Of a DNA stretch of 15,169 nucleotides, positions 7,490 to 14,689 are shown in pieces. The DNA is from JACDBD01 sp050743385. GTDB taxonomy: Bacteria > Actinomycetota > Acidimicrobiia > IMCC26256 > JACDBD01. The notes under the pieces were generated by a model. It saw nothing but the letters and a program-made list of their open reading frames with translations. It searched no databases and had not been told where the DNA came from. The stretch is from positions 1-15,169 of the forward strand of contig JBOGFJ010000174.1 of the NCBI GenBank assembly GCA_050743385.1. The letters run 5' to 3'. The position numbers and the translations under genes were made by a program. Positions within the stretch are counted from its first letter, which is position 1; each line of letters starts with the position of its first letter.

Positions 7490-9985
7490 GTGATCGCCCC
7501 CGAGAACCTGCGGGCCGCCCGGGCGCGCGTCGTCGGCGACGCGAGGCTGGGCGGCGCCGCGTTCGGACGAGCCCTGGCCCAGATCGTCGACGGCGCCTTC
7601 AGCGAGCTGCTCGCCGACATTGCGCCCGCCGGTCGTTGGTGCCTGGTCGCGCTCGGCTCGTATGCGCGCCGAGAGCTGTGCCCCGGCTCCGACGTGGACG
7701 TGATGTTCCTGACCGACGGCCAGGGCGAGAACGGTCGCGGGGGCGCCGCCGACGCGGTCACCGGCTTGTGGTATCCGCTCTGGGACGCCGGGTTCGTGCT
7801 CGGTCAATCGACCCGTACCGTCAAGGAGGCGCTGGCGCTGGCGGACGCCGACGTCGACGCCCTCACTGCTCTGCTCGAGCCGCGCGCGGTGGGCGGGGAC
7901 GCCGACCTCTGCGACGATCTGGCGGGCCGGGCCCGCCGCCTGGCACAACGCCGGCGCAAGCGGCTCGTCCAGTCGCTGGCGATGGCGGCCGAGGCGCGCG
8001 CCGATCGCCCGGGACCCGTCGCCGAGATGCTGGAACCCAACCTCAAGGACGGCGCCGGCGGGCTCCGCGACGTCCAGGCCGTCGAGTGGGCGGGCTACAC
8101 GCTGGGACCACAGGGCGTCTCGACCCTGGTCGAGCGCGGCTACCTCCAGGCCGACGACACGGCCCGGTTGGATGCGGCGCGGGAAGTGCTCATCGAGGCC
8201 CGCGTCGCCCTCCACCGGGCAACCGGCAGCCGATCGGACCTCCTGGCGCTCCAAGACCAGGACGCGGTGGCAGCCGCACTCGGTTCCGGCGACGCCGACG
8301 ACCTCGTACGCCGGATCGCGTCGGCCGCCCGTACGGTGACGTGGATCTCGACCGACGTGTGGTCACGGCTGCGGACCGCGGAACGTGGGCCGGGCGGGCG
8401 CCTCGCTCGCCGAGACCGCACGTTGTCCGAGGGCGTCGTGCTCCGCGAAGGAAGGGTGCGGGTCACCGCGGACGCCACGGTCGACACCGGGCTCGTGCTG
8501 CGGGCGGCTGCGGCCGCGGCCGGTCGCGGCGTCGACCTCGACCGCGCTGCCCTGGAGCGCTTCCGGGTCGAGCTGGAAGAGCCGGCGTGGGGAGCGTCTG
8601 AACGCGACGAGCTCATCGCGCTGTTGGGCGCCGGTCGGGATGCCGTGCCGGTGCTCGAAGCACTCGACCACGTGGGCGTGTTCGAGCGACTGCTCCCCGA
8701 GTGGCCGAGGGTGCGTGCGCTGCCCCAACGCAACGCGTACCACCGGTTCACGGTCGACCGGCATCTGCTCGAGGCCGTCGCCGAGTGCGCCGCCCTGCTC
8801 GCCGACGACGACCTCGACGGCCAGGTCGCCCGGCGGGCGCGTCCCGACGTGCTCCTCCTCGGGGCGCTCCTTCACGACATCGGCAAGGGACTGCCCGGCG
8901 ACCACTCGGGTGCCGGTGCCGAGATCGCCCGTTCCGTGGCGTCGCGCATCGGTGTCGATGCCGCGGGCGTCGAGACGCTTACGTGGCTCGTGCAGCACCA
9001 CCTCCTCCTCGCCGAGACCGCCACCCGGCGCGACCTCTCGGAAGAGGGGACGATTACCCGCTTCGGGCGGGCTGTCGGCGACGCCGAGCGACTCGATCTC
9101 CTGTACGCGCTCACGATCGGCGACTCCCGCGCCACCGGTCCCGCCGCCTGGACCCCTACGAAGGTCGCGCTCGTGCGGGAGCTGTTCGTGCGAACCGATT
9201 CGCTGCTCGAGCACGGCGTCGTCGATTCGCCGCTCGCCGCCGAGCGCCGGGCCGCGCTCGGCCGGCTGATCGGCGAGCCGGAGGCCGACTCGTTCCTGAA
9301 CGCCATGCCTTCCGCGTACACGGCCGCGTTCGATCCCGAGATCGCCGCCCACCATCGCGAGCTCCTCGCCGGTGGCGGTCTCGTGGTCGAGTGGTCCGAG
9401 CTCGACGACGATCGGTTCGAGTGCACCGTGGTCGCGCCCGACCGCACCGGCCTACTCGCCGTCGTGGCGGGCGTTCTCGCGCTGTCGGGCTTCGACATCC
9501 AGGCTGCGGCCGGTTACAGCCACCGTGACGGCGCCGCCCTGGAGGTGTTCACCGGTGTCGACCGCTTCGGGCGGCTGACCGAACCCGCGGGTCGCGATGA
9601 TGTCGCCGTGACGCTCGATGACGCGCTCCGCGGGGAGCTCGCACTGGAAGAGCGTGTGCGCGAACGAGCGCGCCGGTATCGGAAGCGAGCGACCGCGGCG
9701 GGAATCGGCGTCGACGTGCTCGTCGATGTCGAGGCGTCCGACCGCGCCACGGTGGTCGAGGTGCACGCGCCCGACGACGTCGGCCTTCTCTCTCGGGTTG
9801 CCGCCGTATTCGCCGAGCTGGATCTCGACGTGTCGCAGGCGATGGTGGCGACGCTCGGCGAGCGCGTCGTCGATGTCTTCTACGTGCGCGACGCAAAGGG
9901 CGACAAGGTGCGCGATCCGCGTGTTCTCGACCGGCTGCGGCATACGCTCGAGGATCGGATCCGTCGCGACCTGACGGTCTCCTGA
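7490..9985 (+). CDS. glnD: PII nucleotidyltransferase / nucleotidyl-removing enzyme GlnD
   Basis: GlnD adds and removes a nucleotide (UMP, or AMP in studied actinobacteria) on Tyr51 of PII according to glutamine level. The 831-residue product has the family order: a nucleotidyltransferase domain with GSYARREL from G56 and the metal-binding SDVDV with D68 and D70; a central linker; an HD phosphohydrolase domain with the H462-D463 pair in LLHDIGKG and a later QHHLL; and two C-terminal ACT domains (about 640-710 and 755-825; DRTGLLAVVAGVLA and DDVGLLSRVAAVFA) that sense glutamine. The reading frame is open back through glnB, so the start must be chosen. The GTG at 7490 gives the normal length; its upstream G-rich run (7479-7488) is only a weak ribosome site. 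It closes the amtB-glnB-glnD operon. Confidence 0.95.
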   Translation: MIAPENLRAARARVVGDARLGGAAFGRALAQIVDGAFSELLADIAPAGRWCLVALGSYARRELCPGSDVDVMFLTDGQGENGRGGAADAVTGLWYPLWDAGFVLGQSTRTVKEALALADADVDALTALLEPRAVGGDADLCDDLAGRARRLAQRRRKRLVQSLAMAAEARADRPGPVAEMLEPNLKDGAGGLRDVQAVEWAGYTLGPQGVSTLVERGYLQADDTARLDAAREVLIEARVALHRATGSRSDLLALQDQDAVAAALGSGDADDLVRRIASAARTVTWISTDVWSRLRTAERGPGGRLARRDRTLSEGVVLREGRVRVTADATVDTGLVLRAAAAAAGRGVDLDRAALERFRVELEEPAWGASERDELIALLGAGRDAVPVLEALDHVGVFERLLPEWPRVRALPQRNAYHRFTVDRHLLEAVAECAALLADDDLDGQVARRARPDVLLLGALLHDIGKGLPGDHSGAGAEIARSVASRIGVDAAGVETLTWLVQHHLLLAETATRRDLSEEGTITRFGRAVGDAERLDLLYALTIGDSRATGPAAWTPTKVALVRELFVRTDSLLEHGVVDSPLAAERRAALGRLIGEPEADSFLNAMPSAYTAAFDPEIAAHHRELLAGGGLVVEWSELDDDRFECTVVAPDRTGLLAVVAGVLALSGFDIQAAAGYSHRDGAALEVFTGVDRFGRLTEPAGRDDVAVTLDDALRGELALEERVRERARRYRKRATAAGIGVDVLVDVEASDRATVVEVHAPDDVGLLSRVAAVFAELDLDVSQAMVATLGERVVDVFYVRDAKGDKVRDPRVLDRLRHTLEDRIRRDLTVS

Positions 9986-10039
9986 CGCCACCCCTGAGCT
10001 TGGTGCCGCGTTCTCGGAGGGCGCTCTCGCACGCCCGCA

Positions 10040-10045
10040 TAGTCT
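10040..10045 (+). promoter_or_regulatory. -10 element of a likely leaderless Nudix mRNA
   Basis: TAGTCT matches TANNNT and lies six bases before the ATG at 10052. That places the transcription start at or next to the start codon. No ribosome binding site is found at the usual distance (the nearest GGAGGG is about 30 bases away). No convincing -35 element was seen. Confidence 0.4.
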
Positions 10046-10051
10046 GCTCAC

Positions 10052-10735
10052 ATGAGTGAGCCGCACGCGGTCGCGGCGTCGGACCTTCTGCGCTGGGCCG
10101 AGAGCCTGGCGGGCGTCGCGCGCACCGGCCTCGGGTTCACCCAGAGCCTCTACGAGAAGGAGCGGTTCGAGGAGGTGCTCAAGGTCGCGGCCGACATCCG
10201 CGCCGCCGCGCTCGAGGAGGCCGAGTCGGACGCGATGTTCGAGGAATGGATCGCATCGGTCGGGGAGGGGATCGCCGGCTATGTGACCCCGAAGGTCGCG
10301 GTCGCGGCGGTGGTCGGCAACGAGGCAGGCGAGATCCTGCTCACGCAACGGGCCGACTCGGGCGTGTGGCTCTATCCGGTCGGCTGGGCCGATGTCGGCT
10401 ACTCCCCGGCCGAGGTGGCCGTGAAAGAGGTCTACGAGGAGACCGGCATCGAGGTCGAGCCGGCGTCGCTCATCGCGGTGTTCGACGGTCTCCGGTTGGG
10501 GTTCGCCCGGGTACCGCTGTACTCGTTGGTGTTCCACTGCCGGATGCTCGGCGGTGAGCTGGCGGCTCACCCGCTCGAGACCCGCGCGGTCGGCTTCTAC
10601 CCGCGGGACGCGCTCCCGCAGCCGCTGGCGGGCGGTGCCCGCTGGCTCGACACCGCGTTTGCCGCCATCGACGGCGACACGCGCCCCGCCGACTTCGACG
10701 TCCCGCGCACGCCGCCGTGGCGGCCGGAGCCCTAA
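10052..10735 (+). CDS. Nudix hydrolase of the YjhB type
   Basis: This 227-residue protein should hydrolyse a nucleoside diphosphate linked to another group; the substrate cannot be read from sequence. Residues about 8-60 (LLRWAESLAGVARTGLGFTQ and on) look like the N-terminal helical domain of 'X-linked nucleoside diphosphate' hydrolases such as Bacillus YjhB. The Nudix box runs from G111 (GWADVGYSP) to G132-I133 and keeps the core KEVYEETGI (125-133). Compared with the consensus GX5EX7REUXEEXGU it has Tyr for the first Glu and Lys for Arg; as I recall, this form is common in YjhB relatives, so activity is still likely. It lies 66 bases after glnD, probably with its own promoter, and ends three bases before a palindromic terminator. 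A link to nitrogen control is not indicated. Confidence 0.88.
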   Translation: MSEPHAVAASDLLRWAESLAGVARTGLGFTQSLYEKERFEEVLKVAADIRAAALEEAESDAMFEEWIASVGEGIAGYVTPKVAVAAVVGNEAGEILLTQRADSGVWLYPVGWADVGYSPAEVAVKEVYEETGIEVEPASLIAVFDGLRLGFARVPLYSLVFHCRMLGGELAAHPLETRAVGFYPRDALPQPLAGGARWLDTAFAAIDGDTRPADFDVPRTPPWRPEP

Positions 10736-10738
10736 CGC

Positions 10739-10781
10739 GTTGGGTCGTTTTCGCGGTCATGGACCGCGTTTTTGACCCAAC
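10739..10781 (+). terminator. Two-tier palindrome and terminator between converging genes
   Basis: Outer arms GTTGGGTC (10739-10746) and GACCCAAC (10774-10781) enclose inner arms CGCGGTC (10752-10758) and GACCGCG (10762-10768) with an ATG loop. The tiers are separated by GTTTT on the left and TTTTT (10769-10773) on the right. On the + strand the inner hairpin plus T5 is a good intrinsic terminator for the Nudix gene, whose stop is three bases upstream. The pyrE stop on the other strand is nine bases away, so the hairpin also separates the converging transcripts, but without a T-tract on that strand. Confidence 0.75.
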
Positions 10782-10790
10782 TGCGCGAAG

Positions 10791-11321
10791 TCAGGGGCGG
10801 CCGGCGGCCTCGAGCTCGGTCATGGTGAACAGCGGGCGCAGCTCGACGCCGATGCCGGCGAGAGCCTCGGGGCCGCCCGACTGGCGGTCGATGACGCAGA
10901 GCGCGTGCTCGACGGTCGCGCCGCGCTCACGCAGGTCGCCGCACGAGATGACGACCTGCCCGCCCGAGGTCACGACGTCCTCGACGACGGCGAGCCGGCG
11001 GCCGTCGACGGCGCCGCCCTCGGCGAGCCGGCAGGTGCCGTAGGTCTTCGCCTCCTTGCGCACGAACAGCGCCGGGACCCCGGTCACCTGCGACAGCGAG
11101 GTCGCGAGCGGCACCCCCCCGAGCTCGAGGCCGGCCAGCGCCTCGGTGCCGGGCGGCACCATCGGTGCGAGGGCCTCGGCGATGGCGCGCAGCAGCACGG
11201 GGTCTGACTCGAAGAGGTACTTGTCGAAGTACTCCGTGCTCGTGGCGCCCGACCGCAGCGTGAACTCGCCCGTCAGATGCGTGCGGTCGTAGATCGTGCG
11301 GGCGAGCTCCTGGCGCTCCAC
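10791..11321 (-). CDS. pyrE: Orotate phosphoribosyltransferase
   Basis: PyrE joins orotate to phosphoribosyl pyrophosphate (PRPP), making orotidine 5'-phosphate in pyrimidine synthesis. Starting from the GTG at 11321 the protein has 176 residues, within the usual range. It shows the type I phosphoribosyltransferase PRPP loop VVEDVVTSGGQV (112-123), the catalytic-loop lysine region RKEAKTYGT (88-96), and FDKYLFESDP (32-41), a typical early PyrE motif. The frame is open about 138 codons further upstream, but that stretch is low-complexity Arg/Ser-rich sequence overlapping the neighbouring gene, so it is not part of PyrE. The start lies 13 bases after the stop of the upstream gene with no clear ribosome binding site, which suggests translational coupling. 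No other pyrimidine gene is in the window. Confidence 0.94.
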   Translation of the reverse strand: MERQELARTIYDRTHLTGEFTLRSGATSTEYFDKYLFESDPVLLRAIAEALAPMVPPGTEALAGLELGGVPLATSLSQVTGVPALFVRKEAKTYGTCRLAEGGAVDGRRLAVVEDVVTSGGQVVISCGDLRERGATVEHALCVIDRQSGGPEALAGIGVELRPLFTMTELEAAGRP

Positions 11322-11334
11322 GGTTGGCAGCCTG

Positions 11335-11826
11335 TCACGCCCGTAGCTCGTCGAGGAGGAGCGCGACGATCGACACGTCGCCTTTCGCCCGCTCCCAGGC
11401 GTCGCCGATGCGAGAGTGGTCGACGAGGCCGGCAGCGTCCGGCGGCCGGCCCAACGCCGTCGCCGCCGAGCTCGCGAGCGTCGCCGGCTCGACGTCGTCG
11501 TAGGGCGGGTACACCTCGAGCCCGTCCCACAGCGACGCCAGCGGCCGGCGCTCGTCGCCGACGGCGAGTGTGCCGGGGTCGCGGCCCCCAGCGAGTTGGG
11601 CGACGACCTGCTCCCAGAGGTCGTAGTGCGACAATCCCGCCGGCGGCCGGTACCCACCCACCGGGTGCAAGCGCCACTCCAGCGTGACTTCGCCCGGCCC
11701 GTCTTCGGTGAGCCATGTCTGCGAGCCGTTGACATAGCTGTCGACGGGCGCGCCGAGATGCTCGTCGAGCGCGAGCACCAGGTCGGGTGTGATGCGCCAG
11801 ACGGCGCTTGCGACCCGCTCTCCCAC
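11335..11826 (-). CDS. Conserved-looking protein of unknown function
   Basis: I do not recognise this 163-residue protein. It has no signal peptide, membrane segment or Cys cluster, and is mildly acidic, so it is probably soluble and cytoplasmic. Stretches that look structured and conserved are WRITPDLVLALDEHLG, DSYVNGSQTWL, LEWRLHPVGGYRPP, LWDGLEVYPPYDDV and the C-terminal GDVSIVALLLDELRA. The GTG at 11826, 17 bases after the stop of the acyl-CoA dehydrogenase gene, is the best start; a GAGGG about 13 bases before it is a weak ribosome site. The frame continues upstream as an Arg-rich shadow of the dehydrogenase gene and should not be included. It is the middle gene of a three-gene operon and sits 13 bases before pyrE. 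That it is a real gene is supported by tight packing and ordinary amino-acid composition. Confidence 0.75.
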   Translation of the reverse strand: MGERVASAVWRITPDLVLALDEHLGAPVDSYVNGSQTWLTEDGPGEVTLEWRLHPVGGYRPPAGLSHYDLWEQVVAQLAGGRDPGTLAVGDERRPLASLWDGLEVYPPYDDVEPATLASSAATALGRPPDAAGLVDHSRIGDAWERAKGDVSIVALLLDELRA

Positions 11827-11843
11827 GCCGGCCGACCGCGCCC

Positions 11844-13592
11844 TCAGGCGGCGTCGGCGGGGTCGATCGGCCCGTAGCGCACGAGCGGGTCGAACAGGTC
11901 GATCGCGGTGCGGTCGTCGTCGAGGATGCCCCGGGCTCGCGGGGGTGCGAGGCGCTTGCGGGCGAACCGGTTGGCGATCACGGCCTTGCGGGCGTCGCCG
12001 TCGCGACGCAGCAGCCAGGTCGCCTCGTCGAGCAGGAGCGCGCCCTCGGCCACGTCGGCGAGCAGATGGGTGAACCTCCGGGCGTGCAGCAGCTGGGTCT
12101 CGGTGTCGGACAGCTCCAAGTGCGCGATCGCCTCGCGCGCCTCGGCGAGCGTGGCCGCGACCGCATCGACGGTCTCGCCGACGACCTTCTCGCCGTTGGC
12201 GTTGTCGAGCGCCGCCTCCACCCGGGCGATCAGCGCGGTGTGGGCCTGTTCGTTTCGCATCGCCCGGCGCACGTCGAGAGAGCAGATGTTCTCGGTGCCC
12301 TCCCAGATCGTGTGGCACTGCGCGTCGCGCAGCTGGCGGGCGAGTGGCCAGTCCTCCATGTAGCCGTTGCCACCGAAGATCTCCAGCGCCTGGCTGGCGG
12401 CACCAATCGCCTCGCGCGTGGCGCGCACCTTGGCGAGCGGCACCAGGATGCGGCGCAACAGCCGGCCGGTATCGGGGTCGAACATCGAACGGCTCGCTGC
12501 GCCACATTCGAAGGTGAGCGCCATCCCCGCTTCCAACTCGACCAGCAGGTCGACGAGCGTCTCACGCACGAGCGGATAGCGGTCGATGCGCTGATCCCAC
12601 TGCTCGCGATGCGCGGCGTAGATCGCGGCCTCGAGGAACGAACGGCGGTGGATGCCCAGGCCCATGATGGCGACACCGAAGCGGCTGCCGTTGACCATCT
12701 CCATCATCCGGTTCAAGCCGCCGCCGGGAGTGCGTCCCTCGGCGGAGCCGGCGCTGCGACCCGCCATCCACGCCCGCGCCCCCTCGAGAGTGACCTCGGC
12801 AGTCGGCACCCCGACGGTGCCGAGCTTGGGCTTGAGGCGCTTGATGCGGAAGCCGTTGGCCGAGCCGTCAGGCAGCACGCGCGGCACGATGAACGTGGCG
12901 AGCCCGCGCGTCCCCTCGGGCGCGCCCTCCGGTCGGGCCAGCACGATGAACACCTCGGCGTCGACATTGGAGCAGAAGTGCTTGTCTCCGAACAGGCGCC
13001 ACTCGGCGCCGTCGGGCACGGCACGCGTCGTGTTGGCCCCGACGTCGCTGCCGCCCTGACGTTCGGTGAGGAACATCCCGCCCTCCCACGCCTCGTCGGG
13101 ATCGAGGCTCGTGAGGCGGCGCAACAGCTCGTCGCGAACCGCTTCGGGCGCGTGACGCTCGACGACATCCGCGGCGCCCGCGGTCATTCCGAGCCCGCAA
13201 TAGATCGCGGTCTCGGCCTGGCACACGAGGTACGCGAGCGACGCGGTGAGCACCGCCGGCACCGGACGCCCCGCGTGCGCGGGCAGCCCGACGAACCCCG
13301 CCTGCACCAGCTCTGCCTTGCTCGCGAGCCACGTGGGGTGATGGACGACGTCGTCGACCTCGACACCCCAGCGGTCGTATCGGGCCAGCGTGGGCCCGTG
13401 CTTGTCGGTGACCTCGGCCCGCTCGGCCACTGACCCGCCGCAGAGCACGCCGTAACGGGCGACGTGCTCCTCGGCGAATGCGCGGTCGTCGGCATCGGGG
13501 AGGAAGCGGTCGAGGAGGAAGCGCAGATTGGGATCGACGTCGTACCAGTCGAGCCCGATCGCCCGGTCGTAGGTGGCGTAGTCGGGGAGCAC
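11844..13592 (-). CDS. AidB-like acyl-CoA dehydrogenase
   Basis: This 582-residue flavoprotein is longer than ordinary acyl-CoA dehydrogenases (about 380-400) and fits the AidB branch, which has N- and C-terminal additions. Acyl-CoA dehydrogenases oxidise acyl-CoA to enoyl-CoA using FAD. Family motifs include MFLTERQGGSDVGANT for FAD and substrate contacts, GDKHFCSNVDAEVFIVLARP, RLKPKLGTVGVPTAEV, and near the end FGGNGYMEDWPLARQLRDA followed by TIWEGTENI. E431 in WEGTEN aligns with the catalytic Glu of the medium-chain enzyme. E. coli AidB also binds DNA and is linked to alkylation response; whether that applies here is unknown, and a lipid or branched-chain substrate is equally possible. The GTG at 13592 has no ribosome binding site but a -10 element seven bases away, so the mRNA is probably leaderless. 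It heads the operon with the unknown gene and pyrE. Confidence 0.92.
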   Translation of the reverse strand: MLPDYATYDRAIGLDWYDVDPNLRFLLDRFLPDADDRAFAEEHVARYGVLCGGSVAERAEVTDKHGPTLARYDRWGVEVDDVVHHPTWLASKAELVQAGFVGLPAHAGRPVPAVLTASLAYLVCQAETAIYCGLGMTAGAADVVERHAPEAVRDELLRRLTSLDPDEAWEGGMFLTERQGGSDVGANTTRAVPDGAEWRLFGDKHFCSNVDAEVFIVLARPEGAPEGTRGLATFIVPRVLPDGSANGFRIKRLKPKLGTVGVPTAEVTLEGARAWMAGRSAGSAEGRTPGGGLNRMMEMVNGSRFGVAIMGLGIHRRSFLEAAIYAAHREQWDQRIDRYPLVRETLVDLLVELEAGMALTFECGAASRSMFDPDTGRLLRRILVPLAKVRATREAIGAASQALEIFGGNGYMEDWPLARQLRDAQCHTIWEGTENICSLDVRRAMRNEQAHTALIARVEAALDNANGEKVVGETVDAVAATLAEAREAIAHLELSDTETQLLHARRFTHLLADVAEGALLLDEATWLLRRDGDARKAVIANRFARKRLAPPRARGILDDDRTAIDLFDPLVRYGPIDPADAA

Positions 13593-13599
13593 GACCCCG

Positions 13600-13605
13600 A
13601 GGTTA
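13600..13605 (-). promoter_or_regulatory. -10 element of a likely leaderless acyl-CoA dehydrogenase mRNA
   Basis: Read on the minus strand, TAACCT (TANNNT) is followed by seven bases and then the GTG start at 13592. Transcription would begin at about the start codon, consistent with the lack of a ribosome binding site. No clear -35 element was seen. Confidence 0.45.
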
Positions 13606-13630
13606 CCGTGTGATGTTCATGGGCTCCGCC

Positions 13631-13636
13631 TACGAT
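13631..13636 (+). promoter_or_regulatory. -10 element of the lipoprotein gene pair
   Basis: TACGAT is a good match to TATAAT and lies 24 bases before the TTG start at 13661, leaving room for a short leader that contains the ribosome binding site. It diverges from the acyl-CoA dehydrogenase promoter about 26 bases away. No convincing -35 element was found. Confidence 0.45.
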
Positions 13637-13646
13637 CCTGCGGCCC

Positions 13647-13654
13647 GGGAGGAG
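13647..13654 (+). promoter_or_regulatory. Ribosome binding site fixing a TTG start
   Basis: GGGAGGAG ends six bases before the TTG at 13661. It favours this TTG over the in-frame ATGs at 13613, 13619 and 13682, and the resulting N-terminus begins with a short basic signal peptide (MQRTLTAM). Confidence 0.65.
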
Positions 13655-13660
13655 ACGACG

Positions 13661-14161
13661 TTGCAACGGACGCTCACGGCCATGCTCACCGCGGCGACGC
13701 TCACGGCGGCGGCGTTCGGTGCCGGCGCGTGCGGGAGCGACGACGACTCGACCGAGGCCGAGGTCGGGGCTTTGTCGAAATCGGCGTTCGTCGAGCAGGC
13801 GAACGACCTGTGCTCGAAGGCGGCAACCGATCGCCAGTCGCTCCTGTCCAAGATCGATCCCAACGCGCCCGGGCCGGAGCAGGCCGAGCAGCTCGCCGAC
13901 GTCGTCGACCTCGACGAGAAGCTGCTCGCCGACGTCGACCAGCTCGTGCCCCCCGAATCGGAGCAAAGCACCGTGACTCAGTTGCTCGACCAGTGGCGCA
14001 AGCGCGTCGACCTCGAAGAGCAGCTGCGTACCGCAACCGCCGACGCCGATGCGACGCAGATATCCGACCTCGATTCGAAGGTGCAGCAGGTCGACACCGA
14101 CGCGAACCAGATTGCCGATGATCTGGGGCTCGACGACTGCGCCGGCGGGGAGGGAGTCTGA
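13661..14161 (+). CDS. Small lipoprotein, first of a tandem pair
   Basis: The 166-residue product from the TTG start has a short basic N-terminus with R3, a hydrophobic segment rich in Ala, Leu and Thr, and a Cys at 24 after FGAGA. The lipobox is weak (Ala at -3), but a Gly-Ser-Asp-rich stretch after the Cys is typical of exported lipoproteins. The mature part is acidic and predicted helical, with two further Cys, C51 (ANDLC) and C160 (GLDDC), which may form a disulphide outside the cell. It resembles the next protein along its whole length: LS..x(F/Y)V..AN.(L/I)C near the start, a PPE in the middle, and GL..C at the end. Function is unknown. The alternative ATG at 13613 would add 16 residues before the signal peptide and lacks a ribosome site. 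Confidence 0.75.
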   Translation: MQRTLTAMLTAATLTAAAFGAGACGSDDDSTEAEVGALSKSAFVEQANDLCSKAATDRQSLLSKIDPNAPGPEQAEQLADVVDLDEKLLADVDQLVPPESEQSTVTQLLDQWRKRVDLEEQLRTATADADATQISDLDSKVQQVDTDANQIADDLGLDDCAGGEGV

Positions 14162-14655
14162 CCCCGCGGGCGGCGGTCGCGGCCGTGCTCGTCGTGCTCG
14201 CCGGGTGCAGCAGCGTGCCGGGCCGCAGCGACACCACCGGCAGCGACCCGCTCTCCCAGGACGAGTACGTCGACGAGGCGAACGAGATCTGCCAGGCGAG
14301 CCAGGCAGCGGCGAGCAAGGTCGCTGCCCCCAGCCTCGCCGATCCCGCGGCCGTCGAGCAGGCGATCGACGAGACCGTCGCGATCCAGCGCCGCGCCCTG
14401 CGCAAGCTCCGCGAGCTCGAACCGCCCGAACGCGACGTACCGGGCGTCGAGAGCTGGCTCGACCTCACCGCCGACGCCATCGACCAGATGGAGAAGATCC
14501 GCGAGGGTGTCGCCAACGGCGACCGGGAGGCGATCACCACCGCGATCGACGAGGGTGGTGTCCTCGTAGCCGACGCGGAGGAGTTCGCCGCCGCCTACGG
14601 GCTCACGGAGTGCTCGACCGCCGAGCCCGACGAGGACGGCCAAGAGGCGCCCTAG
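14158..14655 (+). CDS. Small lipoprotein, second of a tandem pair, CTG start likely
   Basis: The mature part begins after a clear lipobox, LAGC, with Cys17 if translation starts at the CTG at 14158. That start gives MTPRAAVAAVLVVLAGC, a short but proper signal peptide with a basic residue. The only conventional start upstream of the lipobox that could serve, the GTG at 14185, leaves seven residues before the Cys and no basic residue. An in-frame TGA at 14119 rules out a more distant start. The CTG overlaps the previous stop as CTGA, and GGGAGG (14148-14153) lies four bases before it. The product would have 165 residues, almost the same as its neighbour, with paired Cys at 45 (ANEIC) and 152 (LTEC). 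The mature protein is acidic and helical, with an acidic tail. Function is unknown. Confidence 0.75.
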   Translation: MTPRAAVAAVLVVLAGCSSVPGRSDTTGSDPLSQDEYVDEANEICQASQAAASKVAAPSLADPAAVEQAIDETVAIQRRALRKLRELEPPERDVPGVESWLDLTADAIDQMEKIREGVANGDREAITTAIDEGGVLVADAEEFAAAYGLTECSTAEPDEDGQEAP

Positions 14656-14675
14656 CGGCCCTGACCGGCCACCCC

Positions 14676-14681
14676 TAGCAT
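14676..14681 (+). promoter_or_regulatory. -10 element of a likely leaderless WS/DGAT mRNA
   Basis: TAGCAT (TANNNT) lies eight bases before the GTG at 14690, which has no ribosome binding site. This implies a leaderless or near-leaderless transcript. No clear -35 element was seen. Confidence 0.4.
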
Positions 14682-14689
14682 CCTGGTTC

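Noticed and set aside
10019..10036. Possible terminator after glnD (GGGCG/CGCCC)
   Set aside because: A 5-bp stem with an 8-base loop and no T-tract is too weak to call.
11322..11735. Extension of PyrE by about 138 residues
   Set aside because: The extension is Arg/Ser-rich, overlaps the upstream gene in another frame, and PyrE is complete from 11321.
11827..12507. Extension of the unknown 163-residue protein into the acyl-CoA dehydrogenase gene
   Set aside because: The added sequence is an Arg/Ala-rich shadow of the dehydrogenase frame, so the GTG at 11826 is preferred.
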